From positions 32,359-96,358 of the forward strand of contig JAKVON010000010.1 of the NCBI GenBank assembly GCA_022482785.1: DNA of 64,000 nt, in the 5' to 3' direction. The stretch comes from Atopobiaceae bacterium. GTDB taxonomy: Bacteria; Actinomycetota; Coriobacteriia; Coriobacteriales; Atopobiaceae. Position numbers and translations under genes: made by a program. Under the pieces are notes generated by a model. It was given only the letters and a program-made list of their open reading frames with translations, was not told the DNA's origin and did no database searches. Numbering within the stretch: position 1 is the first letter of the stretch; each line of letters starts with the position of its first letter. Below are positions 31,360 to 40,910 of this stretch, in pieces.

Positions 31360-31381
31360 GAAGAATCGCGGCAGCACCTGC

Positions 31382-31411
31382 GAGGGGCCTCGGAGCAATC
31401 CGGGGCCCCTC
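31382..31411 (+). terminator. Terminator downstream of glnN
   Basis: GAGGGGCCTCGG-agcaat-CCGGGGCCCCTC, 11/12-bp stem; short pyrimidine tract. Confidence 0.65.
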
Positions 31412-31423
31412 TCCTTGACGGGA

Positions 31424-31476
31424 CACGTTTCGTACGCGAGTGCACGAGCGATTCATGCACTCGCGTACGAAACGTG
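31424..31476. repeat. Perfect 21-bp inverted repeat with 11-nt loop; partial copy of one arm at 31504-31517
   Basis: CACGTTTCGTACGCGAGTGCA-cgagcgattca-TGCACTCGCGTACGAAACGTG. TTCATGCACTCGCG occurs at 31452-31465 and 31504-31517. Confidence 0.9.
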
Positions 31477-31546
31477 CGAGAAAGGCCCCGTTTCCCTACC
31501 GAGTTCATGCACTCGCGGCAATTTGCGCGCAAGCCCCCGGCAGCCC

Positions 31547-32624
31547 TCAGATCACGTGCACGTCGTCGGTCGCGAACCGCACGAAGGCGTTCTCCCCCTC
31601 CGCGTAGATTCTCTTGTTCTTGGGGTTGAAGTCGGTGATCTTGACCATGGTCTCGCCGACGCGCACGTGGTAGTTCTGGTAGCTGCCCATGAACCGGCTG
31701 AGCTCCACCTTGCACGGCAGGACGCCGCTGTCGCCCAGGGTCGCCGACTCCGGGCGGAGCACCGCGGTGCATGCAGGCACCCACGGAGAGGTGCGAGACG
31801 CCCTCGACGCCCACGTCGCAGCCCTCGATCCTCGCGACGCCGGCGTCGCCGTCCTTGCTCTCGAGCGTGCCACGCAGGAAGTTGGTCTCGCCGATGAAGT
31901 CGGCGACGAACTCGTCGACGGGATGGTAGTAGACCCCATGGGGGTCGCCGATCTGGTCTACCAGGCCCTTCTTCATGATGATGATCTGGTCGGAGATGGC
32001 CATGGCCTCGCTCTGGTCGTGCGTGACGTAGATGGCGGTGATGCCGGCCTCCTGCTGGATGCGCCTGATCTCCGTGCGCATCGAGACGCGGAGCTTCGCG
32101 TCGAGGTTCGAGAGCGGCTCGTCGAACAGGAGCACGCCGGGCTCGATCACCAGGGCGCGGGCGAGCGCGACGCGCTGCTGCTGGCCGCCCGAGAGCTGGT
32201 TGGTCATGCGGTCCTCCATGCCCTCGAGGCCCACCAGCCCGAGGATGTCGACGACCTTGCGGCGGATGGTCTCCTTGTCCATCTTGCGCAGCTTCAGGCC
32301 ATAGGCGACGTTGTCGAAGATGTTGTAGTGCGGGAGCAGCGCGTAGCTCTGGAACACCATCGCGGTGTCGCGCTGGTTGGGCGTGAGCGCGTTGATGGGC
32401 TGCTCGTCGAGGTAGATCTCGCCCTCGTCGGGGCTCTCGAAGCCGGCGATCATGCGCAGGATGGTCGTCTTGCCGCAGCCGGAGGGGCCGAGCAGCGTCA
32501 CGAAGCTGCCGGGCTCGATGGTGAGGTTGACGTCCTTGACCGCGTAGAAGTCCTTGCCGGTCTTGGGATCCTGGTAGATCTTCGAGATGTGGTCGAGACG
32601 GACGCTCTTCTTGTCCTTGGCCAT
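31547..32624 (-). pseudogene. ABC transporter ATP-binding protein (Fe3+/spermidine-type, TOBE domain), single +1 frameshift near 31770
   Basis: MAKDKKSVRLDHISKIYQDPKTGK...LLGPSGCGKTTILRMIAGFE...LSGGQQQRVALARAL...; shifts after SVGAC to TAVLRPESATLGDSGVLPCKVELSRFMGSYQNYHVRVGETMVKITDF... in ORF 31547-31939. Confidence 0.88.
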
Positions 32625-32628
32625 CGGG

Positions 32629-34344
32629 CTACTCCTCTTCCTCTTGGAACTTGCGACTCGTGCCGAAGCGCTTCATGGCGAGGTTCATCAGGAGGACCGC
32701 GCCGTACGTGATCACGATCAGGACGGTGGCGAAGGCGCAGGCCAGGCCGAATGCGCCCTTGGAGGCGAACTCGTTGATCTGCACCGTGATGAGCAGGAAC
32801 TGCGGCGTCACGAGCAGGATGATGGCCGAGATGGCCGTGATCGAGCGGACGAAGGCCGTGACCAGGCCGGAGAGGAACGAGTCCTTGATGAGCGGCAGCG
32901 TGACCGTCTTGAACACCGTGAAGCTGTCCGCGCCCATGTCGTAGGCCGACTCCTCGATCGACTTGTCGATCTGGCGCAGGGCCGAGATGCCGCTGCGGGT
33001 TCCCGTGGGCAGCGACCTCACGATGAACACGATGACGAGGATCACTCCCGTCCCATAGAGCCCCTGCATGACGCCCGTGTGGAACAGCCCGCCCGAGAAG
33101 CCGCGGATGTAGCCCACGCCCAGGACGGTGCCGGGGACGGCCATGGCGAGCATCGACACGGCCTCGATGAAGCCCTTCGACCGGAAGCTCCTCTTGACCA
33201 CCAGGTACGAGATGATCATCGAGAGCAGCGCCGTTATCGGGGCGGCGATGAGGGACAGCACGAAGGAGTCGCGGAACGCCTGCAGGCCGCTGTACTTGGT
33301 GAACATCTGGACGAACCACTTGCCGGTGAGGTGGAAGTCGTAGCCCCACGTGTTGAAGAGCGCCCCGAACGGCACGCAGATGTACATGAGCACGACGAAC
33401 AGCGCGATGACGCTGCAGATGATCGACAGCGGCAGCGTGACCGAGCGGTCGGCGATGAGCATGCGCGCGCGGCTGGCCTTGCCCGTGAGGGTGGCGGTGG
33501 ACCTCGCCTCGAGGACGTACTTCTGGACGATGAACATCACGAGCGTGATGCAGAGGAGCACGACGGCCATGGCGGCCGCGCCCTCCTTGTCATAGGCTCC
33601 CGTGATCTGCAGGTAGATGGAGGTCGCGAGCGTGTCGTACGAGCCGCCGATGATCATGGGGTTGGCGAAGTCGGCGATCGACTCGATGAACGAGACGAGG
33701 AACGCGTTGCCCAGGCCCGGAAGGATGAGCGGCAGGGTGACGCTGGTGAAGACCTTCCAGCGCGATGCCCCCATGTCGCGGGCCGCCTCCTCGAGCGAGG
33801 GGTCGATGTTCTTGAGCAGGCCCTTGAGCATCATGTAGCACACCGGGAAGAACGTGAGCGACTGGACGACGAAGATGCCCCAGAAGCCGTACACGTTGTT
33901 GTCGTAGATGCCGAGCAGGTAGCGGGTGATGATGCCCGCCTTGCCGAACAGCATGATCATCGAGAGCGAGAGCACGAACGGCGGGGAGACCACGGGCAGG
34001 ATGGAGACCACCTTGAACAGGCCGCCCATGAACTTGGTCTTCAGCCTCACGTAGACCTCGACGTAGGCGAACAGAAGCCCGACGAGCGCCGAGACGATGC
34101 CCACGAAGAAGCCGACCGACAGCGTGTTGGTGATCGCCGTCGTGAAGCTCTGCATCGACATGATGCGCTCGAACACGGAGAGCGTGACGCCATCCTTGGT
34201 GACGAAGCTGTCCACCAGCAGGATGGCGAGGGGATACAGGATGAACAGGGTGAGGAAGGCGATGAGCACCACGATGGTGGTGACCATGACCGGATCGGCC
34301 ATGAGCTTCTTCCTGTCGAGCGCCGTGCTCTGGTTCCTGGCCAT
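32629..34344 (-). CDS. ABC transporter permease, fused two-domain (FbpB/AfuB-like)
   Basis: About 570 aa with two EAA-type loops (EEAARDMGASRWKVFTSVTLPLILPGLGNAFL; EESAYDMGADSFTVFKTVTLPLIKDSFLSG). Confidence 0.9.
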   Translation of the reverse strand: MARNQSTALDRKKLMADPVMVTTIVVLIAFLTLFILYPLAILLVDSFVTKDGVTLSVFERIMSMQSFTTAITNTLSVGFFVGIVSALVGLLFAYVEVYVRLKTKFMGGLFKVVSILPVVSPPFVLSLSMIMLFGKAGIITRYLLGIYDNNVYGFWGIFVVQSLTFFPVCYMMLKGLLKNIDPSLEEAARDMGASRWKVFTSVTLPLILPGLGNAFLVSFIESIADFANPMIIGGSYDTLATSIYLQITGAYDKEGAAAMAVVLLCITLVMFIVQKYVLEARSTATLTGKASRARMLIADRSVTLPLSIICSVIALFVVLMYICVPFGALFNTWGYDFHLTGKWFVQMFTKYSGLQAFRDSFVLSLIAAPITALLSMIISYLVVKRSFRSKGFIEAVSMLAMAVPGTVLGVGYIRGFSGGLFHTGVMQGLYGTGVILVIVFIVRSLPTGTRSGISALRQIDKSIEESAYDMGADSFTVFKTVTLPLIKDSFLSGLVTAFVRSITAISAIILLVTPQFLLITVQINEFASKGAFGLACAFATVLIVITYGAVLLMNLAMKRFGTSRKFQEEEE

Positions 34345-34382
34345 GAGACGTCCTTCTTGGGTCGACGACACGTTGCAACGCT

Positions 34383-34412
34383 GCCGGGCGAGAGGCTGCC
34401 CCCTCGCCCGGC
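34383..34412 (-). other. Intercistronic hairpin between the binding-protein and permease genes
   Basis: Perfect 10-bp stem GCCGGGCGAG / CTCGCCCGGC. Confidence 0.6.
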
Positions 34413-34454
34413 TTCAGGCTTGCTCACACGGTCCTGCGGCTGCGAGGCATTCGC

Positions 34455-35593
34455 CTACGAGGTCTGGAAGCGGTCGTCGCCGCCGCCGAGCGCCGCCATG
34501 ACGTCCTTGACGTACTGCTCGGTGTTGTTCTTGGCGTCCTCGAAGTCGTAGTTCATGACGTTGTTGGGGTCGAGGCCGTACTTGGTCGCGACCTCGGGCT
34601 GGGTGGCGTTGTCGATGACGAGGAACTGGTAGGAGCCGTTCTTCTGGGCGAGGTTCACGCACTCCGGCGAGAGGGAGTACTCGACCCAGAGCTTGGAGGC
34701 GTTCTCGTGCTTGCAGCCCTTGAAGATGGCCGTCGCGCCCACCTCGTAGGAGGCGCCGGACGACGGGATGACCAGGCCGATGTTCTGGTAGCCCTGGTCG
34801 ACGATCTGGTAGATGCCGTCGTGGAGCATGCCGATGCCGATGGCGCACTCGCCGGTGCCGATGTTCTTGGACGGGCCGGATCCGGACTTGGTGTAGACCG
34901 CGATGTTCTTGTCGAGGTCGACCAGGTACTGGACGCCCTTGTCATGGCCGTACTTCTGGATGACGGTGTTGATGATGAGCTTGGCCGTGCCGCTCGTGTT
35001 GTAGTTGGACGACCAGATGAGGCCCTTGTACTTGGCGTCGGTGAGGTCCGCGTAGTCCTTGGGGGGATCGATGTTCATGCGCTTGAGCTCGTCGGTGTTG
35101 TACATGATGCCGAGGATGCCCTTGTAGATGCCCTGCCAGTTGTTGTCGGCGTCATGGTAGACGGACGAGATGAGATGGCTCGCGTTCTTCGCGGCATAGG
35201 GCTCGAGCAGCCCCTTGGTCACGGCGACGTTGTAGGGATCCGTCGTGCCGCCGAACCAGACGTCGCCGGAGGGATTGCCGTTCTCCTCCTCGATCTTGGA
35301 CTCGACCTCGCCCGTCGAGAGGCGCTGGTACTGGGTCTGGATTCCATAGAGCTCCTGGAAGTGCTTCGTGACCGCGGAGAGGTACTCCTCCTCGCACGAG
35401 CCGTACACGACGAGCGTACCCTCCTTCTTGGCGGCATCGACCAGGGAGGAGTCCGCCCCGACGGAGTCGGCCGAACCCGTGGTCGCGCTCGAGGCGTTGT
35501 CCGACGTGACCGAGACGCTGCAGCCGGCCATGCCCAAGGCCGCCACGGCCCGGCGGAAAGACCGAGGAAGTCCCTACGCGAAATCTCTCTCAT
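34455..35593 (-). pseudogene. ABC transporter substrate-binding protein (AfuA/FbpA-like), Tat-type lipoprotein signal, one -1 frameshift near 35550
   Basis: MREISRRDFLGLSAG | (A)VAALGMAGCSVSVTSDN...; mature part VDAAKKEGTLVVYGSCEEEYLSAVTKHFQELYGIQTQYQRLSTGEVESKIEEENGNPSGDVWFGG.... Confidence 0.85.
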
Positions 35594-35710
35594 GCGAATC
35601 CCCTTTCGAATGCCTACAGAGTTCCCTGTACCTTGAATGGTGAGGGATTCCGAAGGGGCGCGCCCTCATTCTCGCCGAGCGGGAGACTGGCGCGGCGGAC
35701 GGGCGTTCGG

Positions 35711-36253
35711 CTAGCTGGTTCTCGAGGGCATGCGGAAGCCGGTGATGATCTCCGTCACGCCGTCGAAGACGAGGGCGATCCCGGCGATCATCATGACCGC
35801 GTTGGCGAACGCGAAGGGGGACATGAACAGCAGGACCCCGAGGAGGATGGTGAGGATTCCCGCCACGAGGACCTTCCACCAGTCCTCGATGCCGAGGTTC
35901 TTCTCGACCATGGCCTCGGAGAGGTCGTTCACACCCGTGACCAGGATGATCACGCCGAGGATGACGGAGAGGTAGAGCACGAAGAAACCCGGCCAGGCCA
36001 GTATGAGGACCCCGGGGATGAGCTCGAGGAGGCCTATGAGCAGGTCTGCCTGCGAGAGGACGGGCAGCCTGTGCGCGAAGCACATGGCGAGCGTGTAGAC
36101 GCCCGTGATGACGAGCACCCACCCGAGCAGGAGGGTGATGAACATCGTCGCCGAGGCAGGGTTCACGAAGATGGCGACGCCGAGCACGAGGAGGGCGACC
36201 CCCATCACGATGACGGTCGCCTTGGTACGCTTGAGCAGCTTGTCCAGATCCAT
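35711..36253 (-). CDS. HdeD/DUF308 family membrane protein
   Basis: 180 aa, repeated TM pairs (VMGVALLVLGVAIFVNP...ELIPGVLILAWPGFFVLYLSVILGVIILVTGVNDL). Confidence 0.8.
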   Translation of the reverse strand: MDLDKLLKRTKATVIVMGVALLVLGVAIFVNPASATMFITLLLGWVLVITGVYTLAMCFAHRLPVLSQADLLIGLLELIPGVLILAWPGFFVLYLSVILGVIILVTGVNDLSEAMVEKNLGIEDWWKVLVAGILTILLGVLLFMSPFAFANAVMMIAGIALVFDGVTEIITGFRMPSRTS

Positions 36254-36331
36254 GTCTTCCTCCTCGATAGAGCCTATGCCTAGGTGGTCATACCCATTCG
36301 GCGCAGGCGCAACCCCACGGGGCCGGCACCG

Positions 36332-37051
36332 TCATGCCCCGAGGAAGGCCCGCATGAAGAAGGCAGCGCAGACGGCGCCGAGGAACGGGGCGATGCCGGG
36401 GACCACGATGCCGTACACCCAGTCGCTGTCGGCCTTGCCCTTGATGGGCAGGATGGCATGGGCGATGCGCGGCCCCATGTCGCGCGCGAGGTTCATGGCG
36501 AACCCCGTGGTGCCGCCCAAGCCCATTCCCACCGCCCACACCAGCAGCCCGACCGCGATGGGGACGAGATGGTCGGCCGTGGTCGAGCAGACGTTGACGA
36601 TGCCGATGATCCCGGCGATGAAGATGAAGGTCGCCAGGAACTCGCAGAAGAAGTTGCGGGGCAGGTTGCGGATGCCAGGCGAGGTGCAGAAGATGTTGCG
36701 GATGCGCACGGGGTCGACGCTCCCCTCCGATGCCTTGAAGTGGTCCGCGTAGCAGACCCACACCAGCACCGCTCCGAAGACGCCGCCGGCGACCTCGGCG
36801 ACCGAGTAGGGCAGCACCATCGACCACTCGATGTTACCGAGAATGGCCTGCGCGACCACCATCGCGGGGTTGATGCAGACCTTGCCGAACAGATAGAGGC
36901 ATATGGTGATGCCGAAGGCCCAGGTTGATATCGCGAAGACGTGGCCGGAGCCGTGGTACTTCGTGCCCTCCAGCACCTCGTCGCAGTGGACCCCAACGCC
37001 GAAGACGATCATGAGCGCCGTGCCGAGGAACTCCGCGATGATCATGTGCAT
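36332..37051 (-). CDS. MIP family channel (aquaporin/glycerol facilitator)
   Basis: MHMIIAEFLGTALMIVFGVGV...KVCINPAMVVAQAILGN...GGTTGFAMNLARDMGPRIAHAILPIKGKADSDW. GGAGGGG RBS upstream of ATG 37051. Confidence 0.9.
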   Translation of the reverse strand: MHMIIAEFLGTALMIVFGVGVHCDEVLEGTKYHGSGHVFAISTWAFGITICLYLFGKVCINPAMVVAQAILGNIEWSMVLPYSVAEVAGGVFGAVLVWVCYADHFKASEGSVDPVRIRNIFCTSPGIRNLPRNFFCEFLATFIFIAGIIGIVNVCSTTADHLVPIAVGLLVWAVGMGLGGTTGFAMNLARDMGPRIAHAILPIKGKADSDWVYGIVVPGIAPFLGAVCAAFFMRAFLGA

Positions 37052-37196
37052 GGCAATCCCCTCCGAGGCGAGCATGCGTGGCATCGATTTGAAACTAGCA
37101 CATGGCGTTCGCGAAAGACCAAGCCTCGCCTGACGGCACGGCAGGCGGTGTCTGCGCTATTCTTGATGGAGGCAAGGGGAAGTCGATCGTCTCGTG

Positions 37197-38789
37197 ATGA
37201 ATGGGTGGTTTGCTGTGGATATCCTGTCCCTGCTCGGAATGTTCGTCCTCGCGCTCATGCCCATCATCTGGCTGGTCATCGCCCTGTGCGGCCTGCACAT
37301 GGAGGCCTACAAGGCGGCCCTCGGGGCACTCGCCGTCGCCGTCGTCTGCGCGCTCGTGGGCTGGCAGATGACGCCCGTGAACCTCGTCACCGCGGCGCTC
37401 GAGGGCTTCGCGATGGCCATCTGGCCCATCGTCATCGTCATCATCGCGGCGGTGTTCACCTACAACCTCACCGTCCACACGGGTGCCATGGAGACCATCA
37501 AGCAGATGCTCACCTCGGTCTCCGCCGACAAGCGCGTGCTGGTGATCCTCATCGGATGGTGCTTCGGCGGCTTCCTCGAGGGCATGGCCGGCTTCGGGAC
37601 GGCCGTGGCCATTCCCGCGAGCATGCTGCTGGCCCTCGGCCTCGACCCCGTCGTCGCCATCATCGCCTGCCTCATCGCCAACGGCACGCCCACGATGTTC
37701 GGCTCGATCGGCATCCCCACCACCACGCTCGCCTCCATCACGGGCATCGACCCCACGGTCCTTGCCACCACGCAGGCGCTCCAGGTGCTGCCCTTCGTCA
37801 TCGTCTCCCCCATCCTCATGGTCATGCTCGTGGGCGGGGGCCCCAAGGCGCTCAAGGGGGTCCTCCCCATCACGCTGGTCTCCGGCATCTCGTTCGCGCT
37901 GGCGGAGCTCGTCGCCGCCCACTTCGTGGGGGCCGCCCTTCCCGTGGTGGTCGCAGCCGTGGTCTCGCTCGTGTGCACGTTCCTGTTCGCACTCAAGACC
38001 AAGGACGCACCCGTCCCCGAGGAGTACCGCCTCGTCGCAGGCAACGGAGCAAAGGCGAGCGACAAGCCCCTCGACACGGGCACGGCCCTCCGTGCCTGGT
38101 GCCCCTTCATCCTCATCTTCGTGGTGCTGCTTCTCACCTCGAAGCTCGTCCCCTTCGTCAACGGGCCTCTCTCGTCGATCAAGTCGACGGTCAACATCTA
38201 CGCCGGCGACCCCAAGGCCACGCTCACCTTCTCGTGGGTCAACACCCCGGGCGTCCTGATCTTCATCTGCGGCATCGTGGGCGGCATCATCCAGGGGTGC
38301 TCGTTCGGGGACATGCTGGGCGTGCTCAAGGACACCTGCAAGCAGATGAGCAAGACCATCGTCACCATGCTCGCCGTGCTGGGGGTGGCCAAGATTATGG
38401 GCTACTCGGGCATGATCTCGAGCATCGCCGCCTTCTTCGTGGGGACGCTCGGCGCGGCCTACCCCCTCGTCGCCCCGCTCCTCGGCGCGCTCGGCACCTT
38501 CGTCACCGGCTCGGGCACCTCGAGCGAGGTCCTCTTCGGGAATGTCCAGCTCCAGGCCGCCAAGACCCTCGGCGTGAACGACGTCTGGCTCGTCGCCTCC
38601 AACTCGCTCGGCGTGAGCGCCGGCAAGATGATCTCGCCTCAGAACATCGCCATCGGAACCGCCGCCTGCGCCTTGGTCGGCAAGGACGGGGAGATCCTCG
38701 GCAAGGTCTTCAAGTACTCGGCCGCCTTCGTCGTCGCGATGATGGTCCTGGTATTCGTGGGCGCGATGGTGCTGGGTCCGGCCGCATAG
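37197..38789 (+). CDS. lctP: L-lactate permease (LctP family)
   Basis: FVLALMPIIWLVIALCGLHMEAYKAALGALAVAVVCALVGW...GGFLEGMAGFGTAVAIPASMLLALGLDPVVAIIACLIANGTPTMFGSIGIPTTTLA. Confidence 0.93.
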   Translation: MNGWFAVDILSLLGMFVLALMPIIWLVIALCGLHMEAYKAALGALAVAVVCALVGWQMTPVNLVTAALEGFAMAIWPIVIVIIAAVFTYNLTVHTGAMETIKQMLTSVSADKRVLVILIGWCFGGFLEGMAGFGTAVAIPASMLLALGLDPVVAIIACLIANGTPTMFGSIGIPTTTLASITGIDPTVLATTQALQVLPFVIVSPILMVMLVGGGPKALKGVLPITLVSGISFALAELVAAHFVGAALPVVVAAVVSLVCTFLFALKTKDAPVPEEYRLVAGNGAKASDKPLDTGTALRAWCPFILIFVVLLLTSKLVPFVNGPLSSIKSTVNIYAGDPKATLTFSWVNTPGVLIFICGIVGGIIQGCSFGDMLGVLKDTCKQMSKTIVTMLAVLGVAKIMGYSGMISSIAAFFVGTLGAAYPLVAPLLGALGTFVTGSGTSSEVLFGNVQLQAAKTLGVNDVWLVASNSLGVSAGKMISPQNIAIGTAACALVGKDGEILGKVFKYSAAFVVAMMVLVFVGAMVLGPAA

Positions 38790-39310
38790 GGGCGGTGCCC
38801 GGCCATCCCGCGGCACGGCCGGAGAGGCCTTACAGGAACATCGCCTTGAGGCCGATGGCCACGAGGACGGCCCCTCCCACAACCTCGGCACGATCGCCGA
38901 GAAGATGCCCGAACCTGCGTCCGATGGCCAGCGCGGCCACGCAGCAGGCCGCCGTGGTGCAGGCGATGATGGCCGAGGCGGAGAATATCTCGACCGACTG
39001 GGCCCTCAGGCTCACGCCCACCGCGAAGGCGTCAATGGCGGTCGCGAAGGCCTGGAACACGAGCGTCGGCATGGAGAGGCGAGCCGTCGTGCAGGTCTCG
39101 GCCTTCTCCCTGCCGACGGGGTTCCGCAGGGCCTCGATGCCCTCGCGAATCATGTTCCCGCCGATGATCCCCAGGATGACGAGGGTCACGATGCCCGAAT
39201 AGCTCTCGATGAGCTGTCCCGCGAGCCCGCCCAGGAAGTAGCCGGCAACGGGCATCAGGCCCTGGAACACGCCGAAGAAGACCGGCATGAGGGCAAGGCG
39301 CGCCTTCGTC

Positions 39311-40789
39311 GATCGTGTCGCGAAAGTTGGTGTAGGCACGTTTCCCAGATAGGTACTTCGGGCTAAGGGGAACGGCCATCGCCCTAGAATCTCAAACAGC
39401 GACGTATTGAGACTAGGAGAGGCGATGACCGCTATGGCAATCATAGGCGATGCGCAGGATGGGACGACACCGGAGCTGCCCCGGTTCGACGACGGGATGG
39501 TGAACGTCGGCGAGCTGGCCAGGACGCTCGCCGAGTCGATCGTCAACGAGGTGATGGACGTCGAGGCCGACCTCGAGTGCGAGGGAGGCAACCAGAGGAA
39601 CGGCTACCGAGAGCGCCCACTGCTGACGAGCGTGGGGGCGATAACCCTGCGCATACCCAAGCTCAGGCGCGGGTCCTTCTTCCCCGAGGACGTGGTGGAG
39701 CGCTACTCCAGGACGGACCGCGCGATCGTGGCGGCCGTGGCCGAGATGGTCACCTGCGGGGTCTCGACGAGGAAGGTCGAGCGCGTGGCCGCCAAGCTCG
39801 GCGTCGACCGGCTCGGCAAGGACGCCGTCTCCCGCATGTGCGCCACGCTCGACGAGACGGTCGCCGACCTGCAGGGCCGCGTCTTCCGCGACCTGCGGTT
39901 CCCGTACCTGTGGCTCGACGCCACCTACGTCAAGGCCAGGGAGGGCGGGCACGTCAGCTCGGTCGCGGTGGTGACGGCGATAGCGGCCGCCGACGACGGG
40001 CACCGATACCTCGTGGGCGTCGACGCCGTCGACACGGAGTCGTACGCGTCATGGCTGCTCTTCCTGCGGGGCCTGCGCGACCGCGGCGTCACGGACACGC
40101 TCTGCGTGACCTCCGACGCGCACGAGGGCCTGAGACGCGCCATCGAGGAGACGTTCCCAGGCGCCGCCTGGCAGCGCTGCATCGTCCACCTCGAGCGGAA
40201 CTGCTGCTCGCTCGCCAGGACGAGGCACCAGCGCGCCCTCGTGGGGCAGCTCCTGTCCGCCGTCTTCGCGGAGCGGGACCCAGCGCTGGTCCGCGAGCTC
40301 TACCACCTGGCGGCCGACGAGGTCGGTGCCATCTGCCCCGCGGCAGGCGAGCTTCTGGAGGATGCCGAGGCGGACGCGCTCGCCTACCTCGACTTCCCCT
40401 ACGAGCACCACATACGCCTCAGGACGAACAACGTGCAGGAGCGCACCAACCGCGAGATCAAGCGCAGGAGCCGCGTCGTGCAGGTGTTCCCGTCGAGGAG
40501 GAGCCTCCTCAGGTACGTCGGTGCCGCCCTTGCCGAGATGGACGAGGCCTGGCAGTCCAGGCGCTGGTTCTCCGCAGGGTCCGTCCAGGAGGCCTTCGAG
40601 CGGGAGGAGCAGAGGAGACCTGCACCAGCACCGACCTACGAGGGGACGGCGGCCGAACACGCGGCTGCCATCATCCGGCTGGTGAAGGCCGACGGCGTTG
40701 ACTCGAGGAGGAGGGCGGCATAGGATGCGTTAGTAGCAGGCGGGTTCACGGGCGAAGGCACCGCTTACACCAACTTTCAAGACGCTACC
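39311..40789 (+). mobile_element. IS256-family insertion sequence (1479 bp), 24-bp imperfect terminal inverted repeats, 8-bp TSD CCTTCGTC
   Basis: Left end GATCGTGTCGCGAAAGTTGGTGTA vs reverse-complemented right end GGTAGCGTCTTGAAAGTTGGTGTA (19/24 identical). CCTTCGTC at 39303-39310 and 40790-40797. Confidence 0.92.
39425..40723 (+). CDS. IS256 family transposase
   Basis: 433 aa; LWLDATYVKAREGG...CVTSDAHEGLRRAIEETFPGAAWQRCIVHLERN...RTNNVQERTNREIKRRSRVVQVFPSRRSLLRYVGA (IS256 DDE region). RBS AGGAGAGG. Confidence 0.95.
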   Translation: MTAMAIIGDAQDGTTPELPRFDDGMVNVGELARTLAESIVNEVMDVEADLECEGGNQRNGYRERPLLTSVGAITLRIPKLRRGSFFPEDVVERYSRTDRAIVAAVAEMVTCGVSTRKVERVAAKLGVDRLGKDAVSRMCATLDETVADLQGRVFRDLRFPYLWLDATYVKAREGGHVSSVAVVTAIAAADDGHRYLVGVDAVDTESYASWLLFLRGLRDRGVTDTLCVTSDAHEGLRRAIEETFPGAAWQRCIVHLERNCCSLARTRHQRALVGQLLSAVFAERDPALVRELYHLAADEVGAICPAAGELLEDAEADALAYLDFPYEHHIRLRTNNVQERTNREIKRRSRVVQVFPSRRSLLRYVGAALAEMDEAWQSRRWFSAGSVQEAFEREEQRRPAPAPTYEGTAAEHAAAIIRLVKADGVDSRRRAA

Positions 40790-40910
40790 CCTTCGTCTCG
40801 TGGCAGTAGACGAAGGTGTTGGAGATGGTCACGGCGAAGGCGTCGGCCGAGAGGGCGACCCCCAGCACCAGGATCTCGAGCACTGTCATACGTTCCCCTT
40901 TTGGACGGGC

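Larger units (their letters stand above)
38830..40889 (-). pseudogene. mntP: Manganese efflux pump MntP, interrupted by an IS256-family element
   Basis: N-terminal fragment from ATG 40889: MTVLEILVLGVALSADAFAVTISNTFVYCHETK. C-terminal fragment 38830-39310: ARLALMPVFFGVFQGLMPVAGYFLGGLAGQLIES.... Removing the IS and one 8-bp duplication rejoins them in frame. Confidence 0.92.

Noticed and set aside
39407-39424. TTG start for the transposase at 39407
   Set aside because: AGGAGAGG followed by ATG at 39425 is a better initiation region.
38830-39591. 253-aa ORF as a complete MntP-like protein
   Set aside because: Its N-terminal ~95 residues are translated from the left end of the IS element; the genuine N-terminus lies beyond the IS at 40889.
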